A stretch of DNA of 64,000 nt, from contig NZ_CP025120.1 of the NCBI RefSeq assembly GCF_002838765.1, positions 1,116,001 through 1,180,000 on the forward strand. Reading direction: 5' to 3'. This document shows, one piece after another, positions 9,445 to 19,642 of this stretch (positions within the stretch are counted from its first letter, which is position 1; each line of letters begins with the position of its first letter). The translations under genes and the position numbers were made by a program. The DNA comes from Kangiella profundi (GTDB lineage Bacteria; Pseudomonadota; Gammaproteobacteria; Enterobacterales; Kangiellaceae). Below the pieces are notes generated by a model that ran no database searches, was not told where the DNA came from, and saw only the letters and a list, made by a program, of their open reading frames with translations.

Positions 9445-10941
9445 ATGTCTACCATTTGGGGGGCTGTTAGAAAGTTATTAGGGGTAAGCTGTTTATTCTA
9501 TGTCAGTCTATTTTCTGCAGCTGCTCTGGCTGAGCAGGAAGAAGCTAGCGAAGATGAATTAATTACCAAAGAAGAGTTTGTTTATAGTTATGATGAGATG
9601 TTGAATTTCGACATTGCAGAATATCTAGAGACACAGGCTCCGCATCTAGCGGATTATGCCGAAATTATATCCCACTATGCAGGGTACTCATCGATTAGTC
9701 CGAAGGTGCTTATCGCAATTATGGAGCAACAGACAGGAATAATTACTAGCCCTGTAAGCGCAACAACGATTACGCGCCCCTTTGGTGACCTATCGACAAA
9801 AATTGGCTTTGAAGAGCAAGTTAAAGATATCAGTACTCGACTTGCCAAAGAGTTTTATAGCGGATATTCCTATAGCGACACCGGCAGCAATGAAGTCATG
9901 ACTACTGATGAGGATGTTTATCGTGCAATTGAGGCCATCATTCCTGAGCAGGCTGAAGAGGCTTTTGAAATAAATCGAGAGCGCGGTACCAAAGGCTCAA
10001 GTAAAAAAGTGAGTCGAACTCATAGAACTTTATTTGAGAAATCGGAAAAAGAGGAAAGCACTACGCAGACGCAATCGTTGACTATTGCTGACATCAATAA
10101 TTATTTTCAGCTTCCTTTTCGAGTAGGGGAGTCATGGAGAAACGGGGGAAGTCATACCAATCATGGAAGTGGTACTTATCCTCAGTCATCATTAGACTTT
10201 AATGCTGGTGGATACTGGGGCGATAATTTAAGTCATATCTGGGTTTCTGCTTCAGCACCTGGGGTTATAAAAAACCATTCGTCGTGCTTTTCTGAAATCA
10301 TCCATGATGATGGTTGGTCGACGACTTATTATCACATCGAAAATATTCAATATCCGACAGGTAGCAACCTGCAAAGAAATTCTCGAATTGCCAATTATGC
10401 AAATGATACGACTCAGGCGTTATGCAATGGAGGTCAGTCATCAGGTCCACACCTTCATTTCTCACTTAAAAAAGATGGTCAGTTTTATCATTTAAATGGC
10501 ATCAAGCTTTCAGGTTATGAAGTGCGCACCGGACGAAGCAGTTATGACTCCAACTGCGGCTACTTCTGGTTGTCCAGAAATGGCTATAAGTACTGTGCGT
10601 GGTCTAATATTTATAACTACGGAGTTACGGACTCAGGAACTCCAGAGCAAGGAGAAGTTTATAGTGATTACTTGAGTCACCGTGCTTATCATATCCAGCC
10701 AGATGGTAGTTGGTTCTATTATAATGGAGGGACCATTTCAGCCGAATTAACTGGCCCGGATAACGCCGATTTTGATGTTCGGTTAGAGCGTTGGAATGGT
10801 TATGGCTGGCAGCGGGTTGCTGTTTCAGAAAGTCCAAGCTCGAGCGAAAACATAAGCTATAGTGCCAATTCAGGTTATTATCGGATGGTGGTTTACTCCT
10901 ATTCAGGTTCCGGTCGTTACCGACTAACTATCATCAAATAA
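9445..10941 (+). CDS. Secreted M23 metallopeptidase, beta-lytic/LasA type, with C-terminal PPC-like domain
   Basis: A 498-residue exported enzyme predicted to cut glycine-containing peptides in cell walls or proteins. A signal peptide ends near AALAEQ. Residues about 30-200 are a propeptide-like region. The catalytic domain follows with zinc ligands H237 (GGSHTNHG), D251 (SSLDFN) and H338, and catalytic H336 (GPHLHFS) and H297 (TYYHIE), spaced as in LasA. The last roughly 90 residues resemble a bacterial pre-peptidase C-terminal beta-sandwich (DADFDVRLERWNG..., YYRMVVYSYSGSGRYRL). The ATG has a strong AAGGAAGGGG ribosome site and a TATAAT at 9419-9424. Monocistronic. Confidence 0.9.
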   Translation: MSTIWGAVRKLLGVSCLFYVSLFSAAALAEQEEASEDELITKEEFVYSYDEMLNFDIAEYLETQAPHLADYAEIISHYAGYSSISPKVLIAIMEQQTGIITSPVSATTITRPFGDLSTKIGFEEQVKDISTRLAKEFYSGYSYSDTGSNEVMTTDEDVYRAIEAIIPEQAEEAFEINRERGTKGSSKKVSRTHRTLFEKSEKEESTTQTQSLTIADINNYFQLPFRVGESWRNGGSHTNHGSGTYPQSSLDFNAGGYWGDNLSHIWVSASAPGVIKNHSSCFSEIIHDDGWSTTYYHIENIQYPTGSNLQRNSRIANYANDTTQALCNGGQSSGPHLHFSLKKDGQFYHLNGIKLSGYEVRTGRSSYDSNCGYFWLSRNGYKYCAWSNIYNYGVTDSGTPEQGEVYSDYLSHRAYHIQPDGSWFYYNGGTISAELTGPDNADFDVRLERWNGYGWQRVAVSESPSSSENISYSANSGYYRMVVYSYSGSGRYRLTIIK

Positions 10942-10943
10942 AA

Positions 10944-10971
10944 AAAGCCACTCAATAGAGTGGCTTTCTTA
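10944..10971. terminator. Bidirectional terminator between the M23 peptidase gene and ald
   Basis: AAAGCCACTC and GAGTGGCTTT arms with loop AATA, flanked by A- and T-rich sequence. Confidence 0.9.
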
Positions 10972-10994
10972 TCTATGTCTATCAACCTTTGCAG

Positions 10995-12128
10995 TTATAG
11001 TGTATCAGTACTGATACCTAAAGCTGTTGTTGGCTCTACATAATCAAAGCCCAGGTTTTCAGCAACAGAACGCTCTGTTACTTTACCGCGATAAACGTTA
11101 AGACCGTTTAGCAAATGTGGGTCATCAGCTAACGCCTTTTTGTAGCCTTTATTGGCGATGTTAATAATGAAAGGCAAGGTTGCGTTGTTCAAGGCAAAGG
11201 TTGAAGTGCGAGGTACAGCGCCAGGCATGTTTGCAACACAGTAATGGACAACATCATGCAGAATATAAGTTGGATCTGCATGTGTAGTTGCTTTTGAAGT
11301 TTCAAAACACCCACCCTGATCAATTGCCACATCAACCAATACGGCACCAGGCTGCATACGCTTAACCATATCTTCGGTGACCAGTTTTGGCGCTGCAGCA
11401 CCAGGAATCAGTACGCCGCCGATAACAAGATCAGCTGATATGACATGCTTTTCAAGGGAATCATGGCTTGAGTAAACGGTTTCAACCTGAGAGCCGAATT
11501 CAGCATCAATACGACGCAGAGCGTTTACATTGCGGTCAAGCACGATCACACGAGCACCCATACCAACCGCCATTTTAATTGCGTTAGTACCAACCACGCC
11601 GCCACCGATAACTACAACTTTGGCTGGTTGAACGCCAGGTACGCCACCTAACAACATGCCGCGACCGCCATTAGATTTCTCCAGGCATTCTGCGCCAGCC
11701 TGAATCGACATACGGCCAGCAACTTCAGACATAGGCGCCAACAATGGTAGGCCGCCAGCAGCCCCGGTTACGGTCTCATAAGCAATACAGACGGCGCCTG
11801 ATTTAACCAAGTCTTCGGTCTGAGGCATATCTGGAGCAAGGTGAAGATAGGTAAATAGGATTTGACCTTCGCGTAAACGCTTGCGCTCTTCGGCTAAAGG
11901 TTCTTTTACCTTCACAATCATGTCTGCTTTAGCAAACACATCTTCGGCAGATGGCGCAATCGTCGCACCCACAGCCTGATAATCTTCGTCGGTAAAACCG
12001 ATGCCGATACCAGCATTGGTTTCTACGATAACTTCGTGCCCATGTGCAATTACTTCACGAACACTTGCCGGTACCATTCCCACGCGATATTCGTGGTTTT
12101 TAATTTCTTTAGGGACCCCAATCAACAT
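10995..12128 (-). CDS. ald: Alanine dehydrogenase
   Basis: NAD-dependent enzyme interconverting L-alanine and pyruvate plus ammonia, 377 residues. It begins MLIGVPKEIKNHEYRVGM, has the VKVKEPL and FTYLHLAPD pieces of the substrate domain, and a Rossmann segment VVVIGGGVVGTNAIKMAVGMGA. Length fits the usual 371-377. It is transcribed away from an lrp-type regulator that lies 141 bases off, a pairing often seen where Lrp controls amino-acid catabolism; that control is inferred. Confidence 0.96.
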   Translation of the reverse strand: MLIGVPKEIKNHEYRVGMVPASVREVIAHGHEVIVETNAGIGIGFTDEDYQAVGATIAPSAEDVFAKADMIVKVKEPLAEERKRLREGQILFTYLHLAPDMPQTEDLVKSGAVCIAYETVTGAAGGLPLLAPMSEVAGRMSIQAGAECLEKSNGGRGMLLGGVPGVQPAKVVVIGGGVVGTNAIKMAVGMGARVIVLDRNVNALRRIDAEFGSQVETVYSSHDSLEKHVISADLVIGGVLIPGAAAPKLVTEDMVKRMQPGAVLVDVAIDQGGCFETSKATTHADPTYILHDVVHYCVANMPGAVPRTSTFALNNATLPFIINIANKGYKKALADDPHLLNGLNVYRGKVTERSVAENLGFDYVEPTTALGISTDTL

Positions 12129-12269
12129 ATTTCTAGCTCCAATAAATCAAGGTTTGCCTCGGAAGAGGGATGCACTATTATAATGATGAAGAAGAAGAAT
12201 TATTTGCTGTTATTGGGGCTTTTGTAGTATAAATCACTAATAAATTTTGATTTTGGCAAGGAAAGTGCT

Positions 12270-12767
12270 TTGAAAGTTCAGAGTGACAGCAAGCAAATAC
12301 TGGATCGAATTGACCTCAGGATACTCAATGAATTGCAACAAAATGGTCGCATTTCAAATGTAGAGCTATCGAAGAAAGTGGGCCTTAGTGCAACCCCCTG
12401 TCTTGAGCGCGTCAAGAGACTGGAAGCCAATGGCTTTATCGAAGGCTATTCTGCGCGACTAAACCCCATGAAACTGGCGGCGTCATTGCTGGTGTTTGTT
12501 GAGATTCGGCTTTCCAGGACTTCTCCGGATGTTTTCGAGGAATTCAAACAGGCGGTAACCAAGCTTCCTACGATCTTAGAGTGCCACCTGGTGTCAGGCG
12601 ACTTCGATTATCTGTTGAAAGCTCGAGTAGCCGACATGAAAGCCTATCGTAAATTGCTAGGTGAAACGCTGCTTATGCTGCCAGGTGTTAGCGCTTCTCG
12701 CTCCTACATGGTGATGGAAGAGGTTAAAGAAACTAATTTATTACCGATAAATCTTGATAGACGATAA
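12270..12767 (+). CDS. lrp: Leucine-responsive regulatory protein, Lrp/AsnC family
   Basis: A 165-residue feast/famine regulator. A winged helix-turn-helix occupies residues about 12-60 (LDRIDLRILNELQQNGRISN then LSKKVGLSATPCLERVKRLE), followed by the RAM ligand-binding and octamerisation domain (LVSGDFDYLLKARVADM). It is close to E. coli Lrp. The start is TTG at 12270, supported by AAGGA 7 bases upstream and no better ATG. It lies just ahead of ftsK as in E. coli and is divergent from ald, its likely target. Confidence 0.93.
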   Translation: MKVQSDSKQILDRIDLRILNELQQNGRISNVELSKKVGLSATPCLERVKRLEANGFIEGYSARLNPMKLAASLLVFVEIRLSRTSPDVFEEFKQAVTKLPTILECHLVSGDFDYLLKARVADMKAYRKLLGETLLMLPGVSASRSYMVMEEVKETNLLPINLDRR

Positions 12768-12859
12768 GTTTGTTCACAGTTCAGAATTCGCCACAATTAA
12801 CTGCTTGAGATAGCTGAAACTTGCTTTAGAATAACTGCAAACTATGAAAGGAAAGTGTT

Positions 12860-15199
12860 TTGAGTAAAACAAAAACTAAACAATCTGCTACTCGAAAGTC
12901 TCCCCAGTCGCTGGAGTCTAAAGCGATCCTACGCAGACGTCTGAGCGAAGGCGGCATGATCCTGTTAGTTACCTTGGCTTTGTTCTTTTTGCTGGCCTTA
13001 TTGACTTATAATCCTAATGACCCGGGTTCATTTACCAATGGTAGCGGTGGTCCTATCCAAAATGCCGCTGGAAAAGGTGGTGCCTGGTTCGCTGACTTCT
13101 TTCTTCATTTATTTGGCTATTTAGCTTTCCTGATCCCTATTATTTTTGCTTACTCAGGTTATTTGCTTTACGTAGAGCGCAACATTGAACATGAGCATCC
13201 AAAAGCTTTTTGGGCAGTAAAAGGCCTGGGTTTGCTAATGGCTGTAGTCGGTGGCGCAGGACTTTGCAGCCTTCACTTTTTTGATCCTGCTATCCAGCCC
13301 AGTTACAGCTCAGGCGGGATTCTGGGCGAGTTCATTATCAGCCTGATTATTGACGGTTTAGGCCTGTATGGAACAACCTTGATTCTTTTAGCATTGTTTC
13401 TTTCAGGATTAACCTTGTTCACCGGTATTTCCTGGCTTAGAACCATGGACAAAGTAGGTGTCTGGGTTATTAAGTCATGGGGCAAATTGCTGGAATGGTA
13501 TGAAAACTTCAAAGATCGCAAGTTAGAGCAGAAGTCTGTAAAAGAGTCTGTGGTGAAACGTCAGGAGGCGTTGAAGCAGGAGAAGGTAAAAAGAGAAACG
13601 CGCAGTCCAGTGAAGATAGAGCCTAAGGTTATGCAGCCTTCGACTCCACCGAAGGCAGTGCAAAAGGCAAAGCAAAAGCCCTTGTTTGATGATATTCCAA
13701 CTGGGCCGATGCCAGTCATGGAATTGCTCGATGAACCAGAGCCACCAAAAAATCATTTTTCCGAGGAAGCTCTAGAGGCAATGTCACGCCTTGTGGAGTT
13801 AAAGCTAAAAGATTTTGGAGTCGAAGCGCAGGTCATGGAGGTACACCCTGGGCCAGTGATTACACGTTTTGAGATTGAGTTGGCTCCTGGAGTCAAAGTT
13901 AGCAAAATTTCAAACTTGGCCAAAGACTTGGCGCGCTCACTTTCGACTATTTCCGTTCGAGTTGTTGAGGTGATACCGGGAAAAACCTATGTCGGCATTG
14001 AGATTCCGAATGAGTCTCGTGAGGTTGTAAGGCTGCGCGAAGTATTGGCCTGTGATGAATTTGAAAAATCGAAATCACCTTTAAGTATGGCACTGGGTAA
14101 GGATATTGCGGGCAATCCAATCGTAGTCAATATGGCAAAAATGCCCCACTTGCTGGTAGCCGGTACTACAGGTTCCGGTAAGTCCGTCGGTGTTAATGCG
14201 ATGATTATCAGCATGCTTTATAAAGCCACGCCGGAAGATCTCCGCTTAATCATGATCGACCCAAAGATGCTTGAGCTAAGCGTATATGAAGGCATTCCAC
14301 ACCTGTTGTGTGAAGTGGTGACTGACATGAAAGACGCTGCCAATGCGTTGCGATGGTCTGTAGGTGAAATGGAACGCCGTTATCGGTTGATGTCTGCGAT
14401 GGGTGTACGAAACTTGGCAGGATTTAACAAGAAAGTGCAGGATGCGATAAAAGCGGGCGAGCCAATTAAAGATCCATTGTGGCAGCCCACGGACGGATTG
14501 GAGGAAGAACCGCCAACACTGGAAAAGCTACCTTCAATTGTTATTGTCATTGATGAACTTGCCGATATGATGATGATTGTCGGAAAGAAAGTGGAAGAGT
14601 TGATTGCACGAATTGCTCAGAAAGCACGTGCCGCGGGTATTCACTTGATTCTGGCTACTCAGCGTCCTTCGGTTGATGTTATTACCGGTTTGATTAAAGC
14701 GAATATCCCATCTCGCATTGCCTTCCAGGTGTCATCAAAAATTGATTCTAGAACCATTCTGGATCAGATGGGAGCCGAACAGCTATTAGGTATGGGTGAC
14801 ATGTTGTATCTTCCTGGTGGTTCGAATATTCCTACGCGTATCCATGGTGCCTTTGTTGATGATGATGAAGTGCACCGCGTTGTAGAAGATTGGAAAAAAC
14901 GTGGTGAACCAGAGTATCTTGATGAAGTGATAAGTGGTACCAGTGAAGTACCGGTGCCGGGTATACCGGGTATGGATGGAGCAGACGGTGATAGCGAGCA
15001 AGATGAGCTATTTGATCAGGCTGTCGCCATTGTTACCGAAACTCGAAGAGCATCTATTTCAGGCATCCAGCGTCGCTTAAAAATTGGATATAACCGAGCA
15101 GCCCGTATGGTCGAGGCTATGGAAGCGGCAGGTATTGTGTCTGAGATGGGTTCGAATGGGGCGAGGGAGGTATTAGCACCGCCGCCGCCTAAAGACTGA
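12860..15199 (+). CDS. ftsK: DNA translocase FtsK
   Basis: A 779-residue septal DNA pump that clears and aligns chromosome ends and activates XerCD at dif. The first roughly 200 residues hold four membrane spans; a short charged Lys/Pro/Gln linker follows (about 225-300). The RecA-like motor has Walker [10 protein letters not shown] with K441 and Walker [12 protein letters not shown]. The C-terminal gamma winged helix ([19 protein letters not shown]) reads KOPS. The linker is far shorter than in E. coli FtsK. The start is TTG, with AAAGGAAAG upstream; the closer ATG at 12844 runs into a stop. Confidence 0.96.
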   Translation: MSKTKTKQSATRKSPQSLESKAILRRRLSEGGMILLVTLALFFLLALLTYNPNDPGSFTNGSGGPIQNAAGKGGAWFADFFLHLFGYLAFLIPIIFAYSGYLLYVERNIEHEHPKAFWAVKGLGLLMAVVGGAGLCSLHFFDPAIQPSYSSGGILGEFIISLIIDGLGLYGTTLILLALFLSGLTLFTGISWLRTMDKVGVWVIKSWGKLLEWYENFKDRKLEQKSVKESVVKRQEALKQEKVKRETRSPVKIEPKVMQPSTPPKAVQKAKQKPLFDDIPTGPMPVMELLDEPEPPKNHFSEEALEAMSRLVELKLKDFGVEAQVMEVHPGPVITRFEIELAPGVKVSKISNLAKDLARSLSTISVRVVEVIPGKTYVGIEIPNESREVVRLREVLACDEFEKSKSPLSMALGKDIAGNPIVVNMAKMPHLLVAGTTGSGKSVGVNAMIISMLYKATPEDLRLIMIDPKMLELSVYEGIPHLLCEVVTDMKDAANALRWSVGEMERRYRLMSAMGVRNLAGFNKKVQDAIKAGEPIKDPLWQPTDGLEEEPPTLEKLPSIVIVIDELADMMMIVGKKVEELIARIAQKARAAGIHLILATQRPSVDVITGLIKANIPSRIAFQVSSKIDSRTILDQMGAEQLLGMGDMLYLPGGSNIPTRIHGAFVDDDEVHRVVEDWKKRGEPEYLDEVISGTSEVPVPGIPGMDGADGDSEQDELFDQAVAIVTETRRASISGIQRRLKIGYNRAARMVEAMEAAGIVSEMGSNGAREVLAPPPPKD

Positions 15200-15222
15200 T
15201 ACAGCTAGTTTGTTTGCCAATA

Positions 15223-15369
15223 CTTTGTTGTACTTAATCATTCAGTATCGTCATTTACAAAATCGTAAACTCCTCACTGAATGATTAAGTACGCCGTGTC
15301 TTGGCGGCACCACTGACGCTGGATAAATGTCCAAGTGTTGATCATACTTGGATTAACGCTCAAAGGGGC
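15223..15369. repeat. Tandem structured element, copy 1
   Basis: A roughly 147-base unit repeated once more 159 bases downstream. It opens with a perfect 17-base inverted repeat (15230-15246 with 15276-15292, sequence GTACTTAATCATTCAGT and its complement) around a 29-base loop. A second short stem follows (GCC/GGC around TGTCTT, near 15293-15308), and a third (CCAAGT/ACTTGG, about 15331-15350). No reading frame is conserved. The location is between ftsK and lolA. It could be a small RNA or a dispersed intergenic repeat. Confidence 0.8.
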
Positions 15370-15381
15370 GGGTGAGTATAG

Positions 15382-15540
15382 CTTTGTTTTTTTTAATCAT
15401 TTTGTGTCGTCATTTAAGAAGCGTAAACTCCTCACTAAATGATTAAGTACGCCGTGTCTTGGCGGTACCACTGACGCTGGATAGGTGACCAAGTGTTGAT
15501 AATAGTTGGATAGAGAACACTGTTGACGCTCAAAAGGGCA
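15382..15540. repeat. Tandem structured element, copy 2
   Basis: Homologous to copy 1 over its whole length, with scattered substitutions, a one-base deletion in the first loop and a 14-base insertion near 15510-15525. The first stem is kept (15393-15405 with 15434-15446), and one pair has changed on both sides: C15243-G15279 in copy 1 is T15402-A15437 here. The outer four bases of the left arm have become a T-run (15385-15394). The middle segment TACGCCGTGTCTTGGCGG is identical in both copies. Confidence 0.8.
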
Positions 15541-15624
15541 TGAAGCAACAGACTAGTTATTAAGGCCTAATTCAGTATTGGGCAGTTATAACGTGATTAC
15601 ATTTGACCGAATTATGGTAACGAA

Positions 15625-16326
15625 ATGATTAAAAGTATAAAGAAGCAATTTAGCCAGTTAACTGCAGCTGTCGCTTTAATCGGGTTGAGTATTGCTGCTC
15701 AAGCAGATGCGCCTCAGGAACTGGAAAAGAAATTAACTGCAATTGATAGTTTTAAAGCTGATTTCAGCCAGGTTATTACGGATGAGTTCGGCACTCTAAT
15801 CGATAAATCATCTGGCCACTTTGAGCTGAAGCGCCCACAGTTATTCCGCTGGGTCGTTGAAGAACCTTTTGAGCAGCAAATCGTTGCTGATGGCATTAAT
15901 CTTTGGCAGTTTGATATGGATATTGAGCAAATCAATGTTTCAAGTCTTGATCAAACGCTGGCTAATTCGCCAGCAGCTTTATTGAGTCAGGCACAATTAG
16001 ATGTTGCAGAAAATTATGAAGTGGCTGCAGTTAAAGGTGAGGGTGATGGCGTATTAATCTATCACCTGACGCCACGCGATCCTGATGCCTTGTACGAGGT
16101 TTTGATTTTAGAATTCCATAGCTCCGATCTGGTTGCCTTGCAAGTTAAAGACAATCTTGGCCAAGCAACACTGGTAGACTTTACCAATGTTATCATGAAC
16201 CCGGAATTTGAAGATGACCACTTCGAGTTTGTTATTCCAGAAGGCATAGATGTCATTGATAGCCGAAACTCAATTGAAGGCGCCGCACTAGAGAAAAGTG
16301 ACATTCTAGAGAAAGGTGACTTCTAA
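15625..16326 (+). CDS. lolA: Outer-membrane lipoprotein carrier protein LolA
   Basis: A 233-residue periplasmic chaperone that accepts lipoproteins from LolCDE and hands them to LolB. A signal peptide ends at IAAQADA. The mature protein shows the LolA pattern: FKADFSQ, GHFELKRPQLFRWVVEEPFEQQIVADG and LWQFDMD. It is followed after 6 bases by rarA, and the run lolA-rarA-crcB-serS reads as one operon, matching the E. coli order apart from crcB. The C-terminus is about 25 residues longer than E. coli LolA. Confidence 0.95.
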   Translation: MIKSIKKQFSQLTAAVALIGLSIAAQADAPQELEKKLTAIDSFKADFSQVITDEFGTLIDKSSGHFELKRPQLFRWVVEEPFEQQIVADGINLWQFDMDIEQINVSSLDQTLANSPAALLSQAQLDVAENYEVAAVKGEGDGVLIYHLTPRDPDALYEVLILEFHSSDLVALQVKDNLGQATLVDFTNVIMNPEFEDDHFEFVIPEGIDVIDSRNSIEGAALEKSDILEKGDF

Positions 16327-16332
16327 TATCTC

Positions 16333-17670
16333 ATGAGTGGGCAATCTAATTTATTTTCAGACTCTGCGCTCAATGCTCCGTTGGCAGACCGCCTACGTCC
16401 GACGTCTTTGGAAAATTACGTTGGGCAGGAGCATCTGCTAGCTCCCGGCAAACCACTTCGTCAGGCAATAGATACTCAGCGTCCGTTTTCATTAATTTTC
16501 TGGGGGCCTCCCGGAACCGGTAAAACGACACTCGCCCGTTTAATTGCACAAAGCTCAAATGCCCATTTTATTACTATTTCTGCGGTTTTGGCCGGTGTTA
16601 AAGATATTCGCGCCGCAGTGGATGAGGCTCGGCAATATCAGGCACAAGGCAAACCAACTATTTTATTCGTCGATGAGGTCCATCGTTTTAATAAAGCTCA
16701 ACAGGATGCTTTTTTACCTTATGTTGAAGATGGCACTTTAACCTTCATTGGTGCTACAACCGAAAACCCTTCATTTGAACTGAATAACGCACTGCTTTCC
16801 AGAGCGCGTGTGTTTGTCTTAAAAGATCTTTCTGAAAGTGCGCTGGATAAATTAATTAGCAGGGCACTGGACGATGAAGAGCTTGGTCTGGGTAAGTATC
16901 ATCTTTCCATCGCAGAAGAAAGTCGTAAACATTTAATCGATGCGGCTGATGGTGACGGGCGTCGCTTACTAAATTTCCTCGAACTTGCCAGCGAACTTGC
17001 GTTAGCAAAAAACGAGGATACTCCTGTCATTGATGATGAAGTACTTGAGGAAACACTAACACAAACCCTGCGAAGATTTGATAAGGGTGGTGAGCATTTT
17101 TACGATCAAATTTCAGCCTTGCACAAATCGGTTCGTGGTAGTAATCCTGATGGGGCACTATATTGGTTTTGTCGCATGATTGATGGTGGTTGCGACCCTT
17201 TATATGTAGCACGTCGAGTGGTGCGCATGGCCAGTGAGGACATTGGTAATGCTGATCCAAGGGGGCTGACACTTGCTCTCAATGCATGGGATGTGCAAGA
17301 ACGGTTGGGTAGCCCAGAAGGGGAACTGGCTATCGCCCAAGCTATTATATATCTCGCCTGCGCGCCAAAAAGTAATGCCGTCTACATGGCTTATAACAAT
17401 GCACTGCGCGATGTTAAGAATGAACCGACTTATGAAGTTCCCATGCATATCAGAAATGCCCCTACCAAATTAATGAAAGAACTGGATTATGGTACTGGTT
17501 ACCGCTATGACCATGATGAGCCGGATGCATTTTCAGCAGGACAGACTTACTTTCCCGATGAAAAAGGGGAAACCCAGTACTATCACCCGGTGGATAGAGG
17601 GCTTGAAAAGAAGATTGCTGAAAAACTCACCTGGCTTAAGGCTAAAAGCGAACAATTTAATAAGGGCTAA
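16333..17670 (+). CDS. rarA: Replication-associated recombination protein RarA (MgsA)
   Basis: A 445-residue AAA+ ATPase related to clamp loaders that acts at stalled replication forks. Walker A is GPPGTGKTT with K64, Walker B is FVDEVHRFN with D114-E115, and the C-terminal MgsA tetramerisation region contains [26 protein letters not shown]. Full length for the family. It is embedded between lolA and crcB with gaps of 6 and 2 bases, so it is co-transcribed. Confidence 0.97.
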   Translation: MSGQSNLFSDSALNAPLADRLRPTSLENYVGQEHLLAPGKPLRQAIDTQRPFSLIFWGPPGTGKTTLARLIAQSSNAHFITISAVLAGVKDIRAAVDEARQYQAQGKPTILFVDEVHRFNKAQQDAFLPYVEDGTLTFIGATTENPSFELNNALLSRARVFVLKDLSESALDKLISRALDDEELGLGKYHLSIAEESRKHLIDAADGDGRRLLNFLELASELALAKNEDTPVIDDEVLEETLTQTLRRFDKGGEHFYDQISALHKSVRGSNPDGALYWFCRMIDGGCDPLYVARRVVRMASEDIGNADPRGLTLALNAWDVQERLGSPEGELAIAQAIIYLACAPKSNAVYMAYNNALRDVKNEPTYEVPMHIRNAPTKLMKELDYGTGYRYDHDEPDAFSAGQTYFPDEKGETQYYHPVDRGLEKKIAEKLTWLKAKSEQFNKG

Positions 17671-17672
17671 TT

Positions 17673-18056
17673 ATGAATATTGCAGTTATTGCCAGCATTG
17701 GTCTGGGGGGAGCGCTAGGTGCTATTGCGAGATTCAAATGTAGAGATCTAGCTGAGTGGGCGTTTGGTGAACATTACCTGTGGGGTACTTTGATTGCTAA
17801 TGTTATCGGCTGCTTTATTGCAGGCTTCCTATTAACTTTTTGGCAGGCAGCTCAAGTTTCTAATAGCGTACGCTTTGGCGTGGTTATTGGCTTTCTAGGG
17901 GCTTTGACTACCTTCTCGACCTTTTCTGTTGAAACCTTCCAGCTAATGCAGCAACAGTTATGGCTTAAAGCTGGGCTTAATATCAGCGCCAATTTGATAC
18001 TTTGCATGCTTTTCGTGTTTTTTGGCGCATGGCTTGGTGGTAGAATGGCCGCCTGA
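17673..18056 (+). CDS. crcB: Fluoride channel CrcB/Fluc
   Basis: A 127-residue four-helix membrane protein that works as a dual-topology dimer to let fluoride out of the cytoplasm. Signature pieces are GGALGAIARFK, GTLIANVIGCFIAGFL and GFLGALTTFSTFSVE. It starts 2 bases after the rarA stop. There is no fluoride riboswitch in front of it, which fits expression from the upstream operon promoter. E. coli lacks crcB at this place, so it is an insertion into an otherwise conserved gene order. Confidence 0.93.
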   Translation: MNIAVIASIGLGGALGAIARFKCRDLAEWAFGEHYLWGTLIANVIGCFIAGFLLTFWQAAQVSNSVRFGVVIGFLGALTTFSTFSVETFQLMQQQLWLKAGLNISANLILCMLFVFFGAWLGGRMAA

Positions 18057-18063
18057 AATTTAA

Positions 18064-19362
<1,299 letters not shown>

Positions 19363-19378
19363 GTAAAGCCTCAACACT

Positions 19379-19405
19379 AAAAGCCCAGCTAAGCTGGGCT
19401 TTTTT
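19379..19405 (+). terminator. Rho-independent terminator after serS
   Basis: AAAAGCCCAGCT and AGCTGGGCTTTT arms with a one-base centre, followed by TTTT. Confidence 0.92.
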
Positions 19406-19642
19406 ACATTTCCCCGGATTTTATCCAACAAATCTCAAGATCAGATTCAATTAAAACCCATATAAAACAAGTTATTGCGGTCTTATTCCTAAAAAATCTA
19501 ATGGCCATCATCAAAATATCTAATTCTGTCTTCACATTTGCATAGTAATTGAATAAACTTAGCGAGTTTGTGTGTTTTCTGACCTTGGTCACCACGCAAA
19601 TTTTTTGGGAAGTTTAATACTATTAATAAAGAGAGGGTTCTG

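Noticed and set aside
15382..15400. Run of T before copy 2 read as a terminator of copy 1
   Set aside because: No stem lies immediately upstream of the T-run; it appears to be decay of the left arm of copy 2 rather than an intrinsic terminator, though a small RNA 3' end there is not excluded.
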